From Polyangia bacterium (GTDB taxonomy: Bacteria; Myxococcota_A; Polyangia; Nannocystales; Nannocystaceae): a stretch of 64,000 nucleotides of DNA. The translations under genes were made by a program, and so were the position numbers. The stretch lies in contig JAUIFF010000005.1 in assembly GCA_030429545.1 (NCBI GenBank), positions 310,001 through 374,000 of the forward strand. Reading direction: 5' to 3'. Below, piece after piece: positions 35,444-45,600 of this stretch. Under the pieces are notes generated by a model. That model was not told the DNA's origin and ran no database searches. It saw only the letters and a program-made list of their open reading frames with translations. Position 1 is the stretch's first letter. Every line of letters begins with the position of its first letter.

Positions 35444-35523
35444 GGGCCTAGGCTACCACAGCTCGTGCGCTCGGCAGCGGTGAACGTGCTTATACATGTT
35501 TGACCAATATTACCGCTGCCCGG

Positions 35524-37086
35524 CTAAAATCGACCGTGCAGCACCAGGCCCTGGAGCCGGGGGCTGGCGATGGGGTCGAGGCGCAGGGCGGTTGTTCTTG
35601 CCGGGCCACGGTGGCGGCGATACACGAGCGCGCCAACTGTTGCACCTACAAGCATGCCGGCTCCGAGCCCGGTGATACCCGCGGCAGCCAGGCGTTGGGC
35701 ATTTTTCTTGTCGAGCGCGGTTTCCCAGTCTGGTTGACTAAACCCCAGGGTTTGCAGGTGGCTGTTGAGCTGAAACGTGTTTGCTGTGAGCCACCCGGCG
35801 CCGCCAACCATCAGGGCACCGCCCACACCGATCTGTGCGAGCCAGACGACGTTGGGTGCATCGAGCTCGGCCGTCAGTCCGGTGAGCAACAGGCCAATGC
35901 CGCCACCTATCATGCCAACGCCGGAGGTTCGCCAGCGAATCGGCGCAAGCAGTGCAGCCTGGCAAGCCGCCGCCCCGCCACAATCGTTGACGGATGTGCT
36001 GATGGCATCGGTAAACCGGCTGGTGCCGTAAATCGAGGTGGCCAAACCGCCGACAAAGATCGGTAGCCCGGCGATATTGAGGGCGTTGGCCAACCTACGC
36101 TTGACCGGCCGCGGCAGGTGTTTGGGCAGGGGATCGTCATCAGACATGTCCTCTTCGCCAGCTCCCGGCTCGGGGCGTACCTGTGGCTTTTGCGTGGGTT
36201 CGTCGGCGGGCGACGGCATCGGCACCAGGGGCAGGGTAAAGCTCGAAGAGTCGCTACCACCAACAACGACGGTGCGCGCCATTGTTGTATAGCCATCGGC
36301 CCTGGTGCGTACCGACCAGGTCCCGGCACGCAGCCGCAGGTTGCAGCGCTTGCCATCGAGGTCGTGCCTGGTGCAGGTTTGCGGGGCGCTCGGGTCAGCG
36401 CCTCCGCGGGCGACGATTTCGATGTCGGGGGGTGGATCGCCGGGGACATCGAGATGAAACGAAACATCCTGGTACCGCGGATCGGCATCGAGTTCGATGC
36501 GGCGGGCCTTGGCCGGACGCCCGCGGCTGCGGATGTGCACAGTCAGCTCGCGGGTGAGGTACGAGCGCGACTCGGCGACCACCTGCCAATACCCGGGGTC
36601 GAGAAACAGAGTTTGAAAGCTCGTGTTGCGGTCGACGCCAACTTCGAGGAGCGGGCGGGCATCGCCGCGGGGACCCTTGCGTTTATCCCTGCCGAGGTAG
36701 CGAGCCGTCACCCGTAGCTCTCGCAATGCGCCACCGGGCTCGACCTGAAGTTGCACGCTGCGGACCTCGGCCCGAAGCTGGTCGAGGCGGGCACGCGCGT
36801 CGTTTCGCATGGGGGTTGTCCCGTCGGCCACGGTCCGCGCGAGGTAATTTTGCAGATGCACAATTGCGTGTGCGCGGTGGGAGGCGGCGAGGCGAGCAAG
36901 CCCAGCGTTGTACAAAAACCGGGGTTGCTGGGTTTTTGTGGCCAACTGTTCGAGTTGTTCGGCCGCCCCGATGTAGTCACCCTCTTCGTACCGCGCGGAG
37001 GCCTCGGCGATTTGCTGGTCGAGCTTCGACTCAGCGCCGGGGGCCGCGAGCAGCATCCACAGGACTACGTGGTGGCAGGCAAGCAT
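35524..37086 (-). CDS. TPR/PEGA-type membrane protein
   Basis: 520 aa from the ATG at 37084-37086; the frame is open upstream, but that part overlaps the divergent promoter region. Signal peptide or anchor CHHVVLWMLLAAPG, then TPR-like helices (DQQIAEASARYEEGDYIGAA) and FLYNAGLARLAAS, then beta-rich PEGA-like segments (WQVVAESRSYLTRELTV; LRAGTWSVRTRADGYTTM). Residues about 350-500 contain three to four hydrophobic helices (IAGLPIFVGGLATSIYG; GMIGGGIGLLLTGL; GAGMLVGATVGALVY). It is a typical myxobacterial envelope protein of unknown role. Confidence 0.75.
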   Translation of the reverse strand: MLACHHVVLWMLLAAPGAESKLDQQIAEASARYEEGDYIGAAEQLEQLATKTQQPRFLYNAGLARLAASHRAHAIVHLQNYLARTVADGTTPMRNDARARLDQLRAEVRSVQLQVEPGGALRELRVTARYLGRDKRKGPRGDARPLLEVGVDRNTSFQTLFLDPGYWQVVAESRSYLTRELTVHIRSRGRPAKARRIELDADPRYQDVSFHLDVPGDPPPDIEIVARGGADPSAPQTCTRHDLDGKRCNLRLRAGTWSVRTRADGYTTMARTVVVGGSDSSSFTLPLVPMPSPADEPTQKPQVRPEPGAGEEDMSDDDPLPKHLPRPVKRRLANALNIAGLPIFVGGLATSIYGTSRFTDAISTSVNDCGGAAACQAALLAPIRWRTSGVGMIGGGIGLLLTGLTAELDAPNVVWLAQIGVGGALMVGGAGWLTANTFQLNSHLQTLGFSQPDWETALDKKNAQRLAAAGITGLGAGMLVGATVGALVYRRHRGPARTTALRLDPIASPRLQGLVLHGRF

Positions 37087-37238
37087 CGTCGCGATGATAC
37101 GTCCTTCACAACTTCGGTGTATTTTCTCCAGCCGACGCGAACGATCGTGTTTGCTGGATACCTCACATTGTCCAGGAAAAGCCGTGAGAGGCATGCTGCG
37201 ATCGACGCGCAGCACCACTGCGTGAGCCGGCCAGGGTA

Positions 37239-38795
37239 GTGCTCCGGCGAATGCTTGTGTACCGTAGCAACAGGAGGTTGTCCTTGCTTAAATCGGTCCG
37301 TGTTGTCGCAACAAGTGTTTGTACGTTCGCTGTCCTCGCTTTCAATCCAGGCTCGGCGTTCGCCGACGACGATGTCATTGTCGCCGCCGACGTCGACCCT
37401 TCGAGCATCATCAATGGTCAAGAGGTTGGCGAGTGTGGGTGGCCAACCACGGTCGCGGTGACCGGCGGTGGCGGTCTTTGTACAGGCACATTAGTTCACC
37501 CCCAAGTTGTGATCTACGCAGCCCACTGTGGTGGTGGCAGCAAGACCATTTCCTTTGGTGCCAACTCGGGCTTCGATGGCGACCGTATTTTGCAGGGCAA
37601 CTCCTGCGAGACCAATCCCGACTATTTAGGTGTCAGCGACCAGGCCCACGACTGGGCCTACTGCCTCCTCAAGGAACCGCTCTACGACATTCCCGTGGCG
37701 CCGCCACTTTTTGGTTGCGAGATGAACATGTTGCAGCCCGGCATCGACGTCGCAGTGGTCGGTTACGGTGGCAACCAGCCCAACAACAGCGGGGCCGGTA
37801 CCCTGCGTTGGGGCATGACGTCACTCCACGCCGTGTCCGGGAATGTCGCCAATGTCGGTGGCAACGGTGAACCCGGGATTTGCCCCGGAGATTCCGGTGG
37901 CCCTGCCTATCTCCAACTTCCCGACGGCACCTGGCATGTGTTTGGTATCGCCTCGACGGTCACCGGTGGCTGTGGTGGTACCGGTCAACACTCGATCGTC
38001 GCCGGTGCGGTGCCGTGGGTCGAGGCCCGGACTGGCATCGACATCACGCCATGTCACGACCTCGACGGCACCTGGAACCCAACCCCGAGCTGCGCCGGTT
38101 TCTTTGCCGGTGGCAGTCAGGGCTTTGGCAACTGGGACAACTGGTGCGAAGGCACGCCGACGATTGGCTCGGCCGCGACCTGTGGTGAGCCGTTTGATGC
38201 CCAACCCGACAACGACCCGCCGGTGTTGACCATCACAACGCCACCCAACGGTGCCGAGCTCCCGCTCGAGCCTGTCGGTGTCGAGGTCGATGCGTTCGAC
38301 GAGGGCTGGGGCCTCAAAGAAGTTCGGCTCAAGATCAACGGCGACGAACAGCCGCTGACCGACAGCTATCCCCCCTACACATTTAACGTCAACTTCCCGA
38401 TGGGCACCTGGGAAATCGTGGCCGTGGGTGAGGACTTTGCCGGGAACATCGGCGAGTCGGCGCCCGTGGTCGTGGGTGTGGGCGAGCCACCCGACCCGAC
38501 CACCGGTGATCCGACAACCGGCGACCCGACAACGGGTGACCCGACCGAGGACACCACCGACACCGGGGGAACCAGCGGTGGTGAAACCGGTGATTCGGTC
38601 GACCCGACAACAGGTGACCCGAGCGCCGGACCGACGACGGGCGATTCGCTGACCGGCGGTGTGGGGACCGATTCCGATACTGGTGGCATGGACGAAGAGG
38701 GTTGTGCCTGTGCAGTCGATAGCGGCGACAACCGCGGTTGGGCGGCGACCTCGTTGATGCTGCTCGGCCTGGTCGGGCTTCGTCGCCGCCGCTGA
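37239..38795 (+). CDS. Secreted S1-fold serine protease with MYXO-CTERM tail
   Basis: 518 aa. Signal peptide (TFAVLAFNPGSAFA), then an S1 protease domain: IINGQEV (activation-type N-terminus), His96 in AAHC, Asp138 in HDWAY, Ser219 in CPGDSGGP. The residue six before the catalytic Ser is Gly, so the pocket is chymotrypsin- or elastase-like and not trypsin-like. There follow a Cys-bridged segment, an Ig-like domain (PPVLTITTPPNGAELPL), DPTTG repeats and a C-terminus with GCACAV, a hydrophobic helix and RRRR, the MYXO-CTERM layout. The inhibitor-like lipoprotein gene follows at 1 bp. Confidence 0.9.
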   Translation: MLRRMLVYRSNRRLSLLKSVRVVATSVCTFAVLAFNPGSAFADDDVIVAADVDPSSIINGQEVGECGWPTTVAVTGGGGLCTGTLVHPQVVIYAAHCGGGSKTISFGANSGFDGDRILQGNSCETNPDYLGVSDQAHDWAYCLLKEPLYDIPVAPPLFGCEMNMLQPGIDVAVVGYGGNQPNNSGAGTLRWGMTSLHAVSGNVANVGGNGEPGICPGDSGGPAYLQLPDGTWHVFGIASTVTGGCGGTGQHSIVAGAVPWVEARTGIDITPCHDLDGTWNPTPSCAGFFAGGSQGFGNWDNWCEGTPTIGSAATCGEPFDAQPDNDPPVLTITTPPNGAELPLEPVGVEVDAFDEGWGLKEVRLKINGDEQPLTDSYPPYTFNVNFPMGTWEIVAVGEDFAGNIGESAPVVVGVGEPPDPTTGDPTTGDPTTGDPTEDTTDTGGTSGGETGDSVDPTTGDPSAGPTTGDSLTGGVGTDSDTGGMDEEGCACAVDSGDNRGWAATSLMLLGLVGLRRRR

Positions 38796-38802
38796 GGTGA
38801 AG

Positions 38803-39204
38803 ATGTCGATCCGATCTGCCCTCATGGTTTGCGCGGTTGTGGCGGCTGTGGCCTGTGGCTGCAACCGCCAGACCGGCGAACAGCCCGAGCCTCTCCATCC
38901 CGAGGTCAACATCGGTGATGGGACCCTGCCCCCGCCCGAGCCGCGACCGGCCGACGAGGCTGACCCCGAACAGCCGCAACCACAGGTCGAACCGGGCGAG
39001 GTCGAGCCGGAGCCCGCCGAGCCAGACGACGGCACAAAGCCACAGCCATTCGACAACAGCGAGCCCGCGGGTGAGCCTGTGTGCGAGGGCAAGTACCGCG
39101 CCGGCGAGCAGTTCAAACGCGACTGCAACACCTGCGCCTGCGGTCCCGACGGTCAGATCCGGTGCACATTGATGGCATGTCTCAGTACCGCCGACGGGCC
39201 CTAA
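38803..39204 (+). CDS. Lipoprotein with pacifastin-like inhibitor domain
   Basis: 133 aa from the ATG at 38803, chosen because AGGTGA lies at optimal spacing upstream; a GTG at 38797 is in frame. Signal peptide with lipobox (VVAAVACGC), a Pro/Glu-rich spacer, then a Cys-rich domain whose spacing, C-X13-CNTCAC-X3-G-X3-CT-X3-C, is that of pacifastin protease inhibitors. The residue at the predicted reactive bond is Leu (CTLMAC), which suits a chymotrypsin-like target. It follows the secreted S1 protease with the ribosome site overlapping that stop. An anchored inhibitor protecting the producer is the likely role. Confidence 0.72.
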   Translation: MSIRSALMVCAVVAAVACGCNRQTGEQPEPLHPEVNIGDGTLPPPEPRPADEADPEQPQPQVEPGEVEPEPAEPDDGTKPQPFDNSEPAGEPVCEGKYRAGEQFKRDCNTCACGPDGQIRCTLMACLSTADGP

Positions 39205-39261
39205 CCTGCGCGAAAGCCCTGCGCCCTGCCGCACAGGGGGGCAACTGATTCGAGCGCGACC

Positions 39262-40134
39262 ATGCACGAAACCATCGAGATCGAAGATGTTGTCACCAAT
39301 GCCCCTGGCTATGTGCGTGTACAACGAAGGCGACCCAAGCAGGCCTCCAGCATCGCCCATCCGCCACTGGTGATTTTGGGTGGTATGACCCAAACCCTCA
39401 CCAGCTGGGGTGGGCAGATTCGTGCATTTGCAAACGATCGCGAGGTCGTCGTCTACGAGGCCCGCGGGCAGGGGGGGACTGAGCTCAGTCTCAAGGATGT
39501 TTCGCCGCCGGTGCACATACAAGATTTCCTGCGATTGATGGCAGCGCTCGAGCTCGGCGACCGCCCCGTCGACCTGTGCGGGTTTTCGTTTGGCGGACGT
39601 ATGGCCCTGGCGATTGCCGCGACTGAGCCGAAGGCACTCAATCGGCTTGTCATCACCGGTGTGAGTGCTGGGCGCGGGGCCCTCGGCCGGGCGATTGTCT
39701 CGGCCTGGCGCGCCGCCCTACACACCGGTTCGCTCGAGACCTTGGCCCGGGTGAGCCTGCCCGACATCCTCGGGCCGGGCTACCTCGACCGCAACGAGAA
39801 ACTGATCGAGGCGATGGTCAAGGCCACGGTGAGCCGCAATTCCTACGAGGGTGTGCGGGCGCTGTTTGACCAGGCCATGGGGCCTTCGGCTGCCGAGGAT
39901 TGGCCGTGGGATCCCGTTGCGTTGGCGCGGAAGATCAAACTGCCGACCCTGCTGTTGGGTGGCGAGTTCGACCGCCTCGCGCCGGCCGATGATTTAGATG
40001 TACTTGCACAGGAGTTTGCTGGCAGCTGCGAAGTCGCGGTCATTTCTGGAGTTGGCCACACCGCGGCAATCGAGGCCCCAGAGGCCTGGCGCGAGCCGGT
40101 GATGCAGTTTTTAGCCAAGGGGACGGCAGCATGA
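39262..40134 (+). CDS. Alpha/beta hydrolase
   Basis: 290 aa. It has LVILGGMTQTLTSW (oxyanion region), the nucleophile elbow LCGFSFGGRMAL, an acid in LLLGGEFDRLAP and a His in GVGHTAAIE, the complete catalytic triad of the alpha/beta hydrolase fold. The closest style is the BioH/lysophospholipase branch. The stop overlaps the aroC start (ATGA), so translation is coupled. Substrate unknown. Confidence 0.87.
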   Translation: MHETIEIEDVVTNAPGYVRVQRRRPKQASSIAHPPLVILGGMTQTLTSWGGQIRAFANDREVVVYEARGQGGTELSLKDVSPPVHIQDFLRLMAALELGDRPVDLCGFSFGGRMALAIAATEPKALNRLVITGVSAGRGALGRAIVSAWRAALHTGSLETLARVSLPDILGPGYLDRNEKLIEAMVKATVSRNSYEGVRALFDQAMGPSAAEDWPWDPVALARKIKLPTLLLGGEFDRLAPADDLDVLAQEFAGSCEVAVISGVGHTAAIEAPEAWREPVMQFLAKGTAA

Positions 40135-41252
40135 GCAACAGTTTTGGCACGTTGTTTCGCATCACCACGTTTGGGGAATCCCACGGCGGTGGCCTAGGGG
40201 TTGTGATCGATGGCTGTCCCGCTGGCATGGCCTTTCCCCACCAACGGGTTGCCGCCCAACTGGCCCGGCGACGGCCTGGCCAGGGCAAGCTGACATCGGC
40301 CCGGCGCGAGCCCGATGCCTACGAGGTTGTGTCGGGGCTCGAACCCGAGACCGACCGTACCCTCGGCACTTCGCTGACCCTGTTGTTTCGCAACAAGGAT
40401 GCACGCAGCCGTTCGTACAACGAACTTCAGCAGGCCTATCGCCCCTCCCATGCCGACTACACCTACGACGCCCGCTATGGCCTGCGAGCCGTGAGCGGTG
40501 GAGGGCGAGCTTCTGCCCGTGAAACTGTGGCCCGGGTGGCCGCCGGTGCGCTTGCCGAGCAGCTTTTGTGGGAGCAGGCCGGCATCGAAATTGTGGCCTG
40601 GGTCGACGACGTTGCCGGGATCGCGGCGAGTGTCGACCCCGAAGCCGTCACCCGCGAGGCCGTCGATCGGGCCCCGGTCCGCTGTCCCGACGAAAAGGTT
40701 GTACAAGCAATGACTTCGGCGATCGAGGCCGCCCGCCGCGATGGCGATACCGTCGGTGGCATTGTCCGCTGTGTCGCCCGTGGTGTGCCCGCCGGCTGGG
40801 GAGCCCCGGTTTTTGGCAAGCTCACCGCCGAGTTGGCCGGCGCCCTGATGAGCCTGCCGGCGAGCCGCGGGTTTGAGATCGGCGAGGGCTACGACTCCCG
40901 GCACATGCGGGGCTCCCAACACAACGACCCGTTCCGCCTCGACGCCAACAAAAATGTTTATACAACAAAAAACCACAGCGGCGGGATCCAGGGCGGGATC
41001 AGCAATGGCGCTACCCTGCGCATGTCCGTTGCTTTCAAGCCGGTGGCGACGATCTTCAAACCCCAGGACACGGTGACCCGCGACGGGCGAGAAGTGACCT
41101 ACACGGCCAAGGGCAGGCACGATCCGTGCGTGTTGCCGCGGGCGGTGCCGATGGTCGAGGCCATGGTTAGCCTGGTGTTGTGCGACCATATGTTGCGGGC
41201 GCAGACGGCCCGCCAGCAGTGGCTGCGGCACTACGGAGATACCCCAGCGTGA
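40131..41252 (+). CDS. aroC: Chorismate synthase
   Basis: 373 aa, full length. Signature FGESHGGGLGVVIDGCPAGM at residues 11-30, the RxxPGQGKxxS region, SGGGRASARETVARVAAGA, and HNDPFRLDANKNVYTTKN HSGGIQGGISNG near residue 265-290. It converts EPSP to chorismate using reduced FMN, the last step of the shikimate pathway. It overlaps the hydrolase gene before it and the membrane-protein gene after it by 4 bp each, in an unusual three-gene unit. A relaxed dyad copy (40955-40964) lies in the NKNVYTTKN codons. Confidence 0.97.
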   Translation: MSNSFGTLFRITTFGESHGGGLGVVIDGCPAGMAFPHQRVAAQLARRRPGQGKLTSARREPDAYEVVSGLEPETDRTLGTSLTLLFRNKDARSRSYNELQQAYRPSHADYTYDARYGLRAVSGGGRASARETVARVAAGALAEQLLWEQAGIEIVAWVDDVAGIAASVDPEAVTREAVDRAPVRCPDEKVVQAMTSAIEAARRDGDTVGGIVRCVARGVPAGWGAPVFGKLTAELAGALMSLPASRGFEIGEGYDSRHMRGSQHNDPFRLDANKNVYTTKNHSGGIQGGISNGATLRMSVAFKPVATIFKPQDTVTRDGREVTYTAKGRHDPCVLPRAVPMVEAMVSLVLCDHMLRAQTARQQWLRHYGDTPA

Positions 41253-41863
41253 CCCTGCGGCTGGTCGAAAAAAATCCCGAGCCCGGTGAGCGCCGCCAAG
41301 CCACTACCGACGAGGGGGGCCGGGGCATTCGCCTGGCACCGGGGGCACCGCGTTCGCCCTCCAAGATCCCGATGGAACTCACCCCGTTTTTGCGTCCCGG
41401 AGAGGCCCTGATTTGGTGGGATATCAAAGAACAGGTCGCCTACAGGCGAATCGGTTGGGTGCTGTTGTTTTGCGTGGCCGTGCTCGGGCTGGCGACCGCG
41501 ATCGTGCCTGGGTTTTGGCTGCAGCCTGTCGAGAGTTTGGTGCGCCCACTCATCGCGGTATTTCTGGCCCCGATCGCCCTGTGGGTGCGTGAGCGCATGA
41601 GCCTGCGTTCGACCCTGGTGACGGACAGTGCAGTTATCGATGTCACCCGTCGCGGGCGCAGCAATCGCCTGGCATTTACGGCCGTGCAAAAAGTCCGCCG
41701 CGACCTCCTCACCGGGGGGATGCGGCTCGAGGGGGCCAAGGCCAAGGTCACGATTCCCGCCGACCTCACGGCCAATGCCCGCAAGGCAATTGTCCTCCAG
41801 CAGCGCTCACGGGTGCGTTCTGGGGCGACACCGCTCGACGACCCGGAGGGCTGGCTGCCCTAG
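41249..41863 (+). CDS. PH-like membrane protein
   Basis: 204 aa from a GTG overlapping the aroC stop (GTGA). A Pro/Glu-rich N-terminus is followed by two membrane helices (VLLFCVAVLGLATAIVP, LVRPLIAVFLAPIALW), then a bacterial PH-like beta domain (STLVTDSAVIDVTRRGRSNR). Similar small proteins carry bPH domains of the DUF304 type. Coupled translation with aroC may be incidental. Function unknown. Confidence 0.7.
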   Translation: MTLRLVEKNPEPGERRQATTDEGGRGIRLAPGAPRSPSKIPMELTPFLRPGEALIWWDIKEQVAYRRIGWVLLFCVAVLGLATAIVPGFWLQPVESLVRPLIAVFLAPIALWVRERMSLRSTLVTDSAVIDVTRRGRSNRLAFTAVQKVRRDLLTGGMRLEGAKAKVTIPADLTANARKAIVLQQRSRVRSGATPLDDPEGWLP

Positions 41864-41880
41864 CAGCCCGAAGTTCTCCG

Positions 41881-41898
41881 AAAAACTTGCCGGTTTTT
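41881..41898 (+). terminator. Weak terminator-like hairpin
   Basis: AAAAAC (41881-41886) pairs with GTTTTT (41893-41898) around a 6-nt loop, about 20 bp after the stop of the PH-like gene. It is AT-only apart from one pair, so the signal is weak. Confidence 0.3.
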
Positions 41899-41954
41899 GT
41901 CGAGGTTGGACGTTTTCGAACCTTGCAGTAGCAACTGCATTTTTCGCAGCCCAA

Positions 41955-42072
41955 CTACGCGACTCGCCATTAGCTACGTGACTTGCTATTCGCGACTCGC
42001 CATTCGCTGCTCGCCTCGCCATTCGCTACGCGACTCGCCATTCGCTACGCGACTCGCCATTCGCTACGCGAC
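41955..42072. repeat. 19-bp tandem repeat, about six units
   Basis: The unit is CTACGCGACTCGCCATTCG. Copies are at 41955, 41974, 42007 (variant), 42026 and 42045, with a partial copy at 42064-42072 and a 14-bp fragment at 41993. The unit length is not a multiple of three. The last unit runs into the 3' end of the Rieske gene and supplies its stop codon (complement of 42064-42066). Confidence 0.85.
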
Positions 42073-42525
42073 TTTAAACGAAATGGTTGTACCATCAAAT
42101 TTTACGTTGTAGTCCGCGAGCGGTTTTTTGGCCGGGCCCTTGAGGTTGCCCCCATCGAGTGAAAAGCGCGAACCGTGGCACGGACATGCCAGCTCGCCCG
42201 CACTTTCGTCGAAGCCCACGGTGCAGCCTAGGTGGGTACACTTGAGGGAGAGGGCGGAGAATTCATCGCCGTTGCCGCGGACCACAAGGATCGGTTTTCC
42301 CTTGCCGTCGGCGCGGACTGCCAGGCGGCCGCCGGGTTGCGCGAGTTCAGGGTGGTCGGCCAGGGTTATCTCCACCATGCCCTCGGGGGCCTGAAGATCG
42401 CGGATTTCTCCGAGGTTCTTTGGTGCGCAGCCAACCGCAATTACCGACATCGCGCCGGCTGACATTCCCAACAGGCTTCGGCGCGAGAGCGCCGGGCCAC
42501 ATCCACAGGGGTCTTGTTCGTCCAC
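42064..42525 (-). CDS. Rieske 2Fe-2S protein, exported
   Basis: 153 aa. A twin-arginine-type signal is visible (SRRSLLGMSAGAMSVIAVGC), with a Cys at the end of the hydrophobic stretch that could be a lipobox. The cluster is bound by CTHLGC and CPCHGSRF, the classic Rieske pair, in a small beta fold typical of soluble or lipid-anchored electron-transfer proteins related to the QcrA/PetC family. No cytochrome b gene is nearby, so membership of a complex III is not supported. The final codons and stop lie in the tandem repeat. Confidence 0.9.
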   Translation of the reverse strand: MDEQDPCGCGPALSRRSLLGMSAGAMSVIAVGCAPKNLGEIRDLQAPEGMVEITLADHPELAQPGGRLAVRADGKGKPILVVRGNGDEFSALSLKCTHLGCTVGFDESAGELACPCHGSRFSLDGGNLKGPAKKPLADYNVKFDGTTISFKVA

Positions 42526-42664
42526 GCCAAAGGCCTACACCGAGTTCTCACGGTTGTCGACCCGCGGAATTTGGGCGGCCAACGCGGCCCCGCTCTCGGT
42601 GTCTATACACAGGATTTCAGCGAGCTCAACTGTTGGCTCAATCGCCGTCCGAATTGCCACAAAC

Positions 42665-45600
42665 TTACCCGCGCGAACCCAGCCCGGAAAGGTCGGGGTT
42701 GGCAAATCCCGGGGCGATGGCGGCGGTCCAGCGCGGTGGATTTTCTATGCCGAGGTTTATCAGGCCAGCATCCGCATCCTTTTGCAGGGCCACTCCGGCC
42801 CGTCCGCCGAGCAGTTGCCCGTGGCGACGGCGGGCACAAAATAGCTCATGGGACATCTCACCCTCACTGTAGTAATTGCACGCCTCTTCGCACAGCCCAA
42901 CCGCCTGTTCGGTTTTGCCGCGGAGATTGGCGAGGCTGGCCGCATACAGCGAAGCATGGCCGCGGGCCAACGGTAGCGAGTCCTTGCCGAGTTTGCGGAT
43001 GTCGTGGTGGGCGAGCTTGAGCAGGCGCTTGCGGCCCTTGCCCGAGTCGGCTGCGACCTGCAATAGGCACCCGATCTTTAGCGCATACATGCGAATGCGA
43101 AACGGTGCACTCTGCATCATGCGCGAGTCTTCGATCTCGGGCCACGCCGTCTCGACCCGCGCCAAACCCCGCGCGGCCATCCCCTGGTAGAGGTCGCAGG
43201 CGATCTCGCAATCGAGCTCGGTAAATCCGACATAGCGATTGGTGGGTGCCCGGCGCATGGCGTCACGGATTCTTGTACGTGCACCGGTGACATCGCCAAA
43301 GGCCAGGCGCGCTGTCGAAGACAGCAGGCGGGCGGTGACCTCAGTAAACACATTGCCGGTCTCGCGGGCACGGGCAATGGCCTCGTCGGCGCGGCGCGAC
43401 AGGTAGTCGAACTTGCCCATCACCCGGGCGGCTTGCAAAATATGCATATCCGCCTTTTGCAGTTCGCTCGCGGCACCCTGGCACTGGCTGAGGTGATCGT
43501 GGGCCCGTTGCCAGGTATCGGCGGCTCGCTGCCAGTGGCCGCGACTAAAGTGCAGGTGTCCCTCCCACAGTTCCAACACGCCGCGGGCAAACGGGGTGTC
43601 GAGGCGCTGTACCAGGCGTTGGGCAGTTGCCATCAGCGAGTTGTTGGGCCGGCCAATTTGACCGTACAACACCGCCACACAGGCCATGCCCTCGACCAAC
43701 CGGCCCGGGTCGCCCGCACGCAGTCCGAGCACCAGGGCACGCACGGCAAAGTAGTAGCTATGTACCGGATACAGCAGCATCAGGCTGCGGCTCGCCGAGT
43801 AGCACAGGTCGATCGCCTGGCGGTCGTGGGCCGGGATTTGCTCGACTTTTCGCTCGGTGTAGCCGAGACCGGTGACCCGCAGTCTCGTCAGTGTAATTAC
43901 AAGTTGTAGCCAGGCCCGGCGTTCGGACTCGGGAAATTGCAGGCCACAGTCGTGGAGCAGTTGTTTGAGCAGGGCTAGCCCCCGCTCACCCTGGCCGGCG
44001 GTCAGGTACTGCTCGGCGGCCATCCGACGCAACACATGGCTTTCACTCGGCTCGGCGCGACGGGCCAGGGTCAGATAAACCGGGGCCGCGTTGGCACAGC
44101 GACCGGCATTGACCAGGGCGTCGGCCTGTTTGCGCAACAGGACCTGGGTGTGTTTGCCCGGCTGGGTCGCCCACGAAATTGCTTGTTGATACAACGATGC
44201 CGCATCTTCAAATGCCAGGGCTGCGCTCGCCCGGTCACCGGCCTCGGCCGCGTAGGTACTGGCCCGGTCGCGTTCTCCGGCGGCGTGAAAGTGGGTCGCC
44301 AGCACCCGCGGGGGCACGGCCTTTCGCGTTTCAAGCGTGCGCGCGAGGGTGAGGTGGACTGCGGCCCGGGCTTCGGGGGTCATCGCCTCGAGCACGGTTT
44401 CGGTGACCCGGGCATTGTAGGGAGCGACCTCCTGGCGGTCGGCGAGTTGCAGCACCCGCACGAGGTGGTCGAGTCGCAACCGCGGAATCGTGCTCGGGTC
44501 GAGGATGTCGATTTGGGCAGCTTCGCGGGCCGCATCACTGTCGATCGGTTGGCCGGCAACCGCCACCACCTCGAGCAGTTTGCGGCATGCATTTGGCAGT
44601 GCGCGGATCCGGTGCAACAGCATTTGGGCCAGGGCAATGCTGCGAGATTCACCGGCCTGGCCCGCTTGCAGCGAACCCAACGACGACCCGGAGATCCGCG
44701 AAAACTGGATCAACTCCTCGAGGAAAAGCGGGTTGCCGTGGGTTTCGCGAATGATTCGCTGCAGCGACTGGGGGTCGACAAAGTGCCACGGGTCCAGCAG
44801 GCTGGTGACCAGGCTTTCGCATTCCGTCGACGAAAGTCGTTGTAACAGCACACGTGTCGCGAGCCGAGTCGATGGCAGGTCCTCATCGAGTTCGGACTGC
44901 GCGCGCAAAAACGGGCTCGTGTCAAACTCGTCGTCGCGATAGGACAGCAACAACAGGATTGGCGGCGCCTCGGGTTCGCGCATCAACGCCTGCAGCAGGG
45001 TTGGGCTTTCGCTGTCGCCCCACTGCAAGTCGTCGATCCAGATCACCAACGGCTGGCGTTGGGCGAGCCGGCCAAGGAGGTTGCGCATGGCCGAGAAGGC
45101 ACGGCGTTTGAGCTCCTGGACATTCTCGATCTTAAACACCCGACGGCGGGCGGTGTTGACCACCTCGAGTTGGGCGAGCACGGGGAACACCTTGGCGAGG
45201 TCGTGGATGTGCGACGGCAACAGGGCCGCGGCCTCGGCCTGGGGGAGATGTCGCAACACCCGGCTGAGTGCGTCGACAACCGCATCGAGGGCCTTGTAGG
45301 GCAGGGACTCCTGCTGGTAGCAGCGCCCGCGCAACAAAAGTGTATCATCACCTATCTGGTTGACAAAGTGCTCACACAGGGCGGTCTTGCCAATCCCGCT
45401 ATCGCCGACGATGTGGACGGTTTGGGCCTCGCCCTGGCGAACCTTTGCAAATGCACCTAATAGGACTTCGAGTTCGCGTTTGCGGCCGACAAACGGATGT
45501 TTAAATACCTGCCGGAGCTGGCTCGAGGCCGACAGGTCGGGTTCGTCGTCGCTGCGGAGGCACTCGAGGATTTCGAGGCTGCTGGGCCGGGCCCGGGGGT

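Noticed and set aside
37821..39131. 436-aa minus-strand ORF over the protease gene
   Set aside because: Low-complexity, Gly/Ser/Thr-rich antisense of the MYXO-CTERM protease; no start signal or domains.
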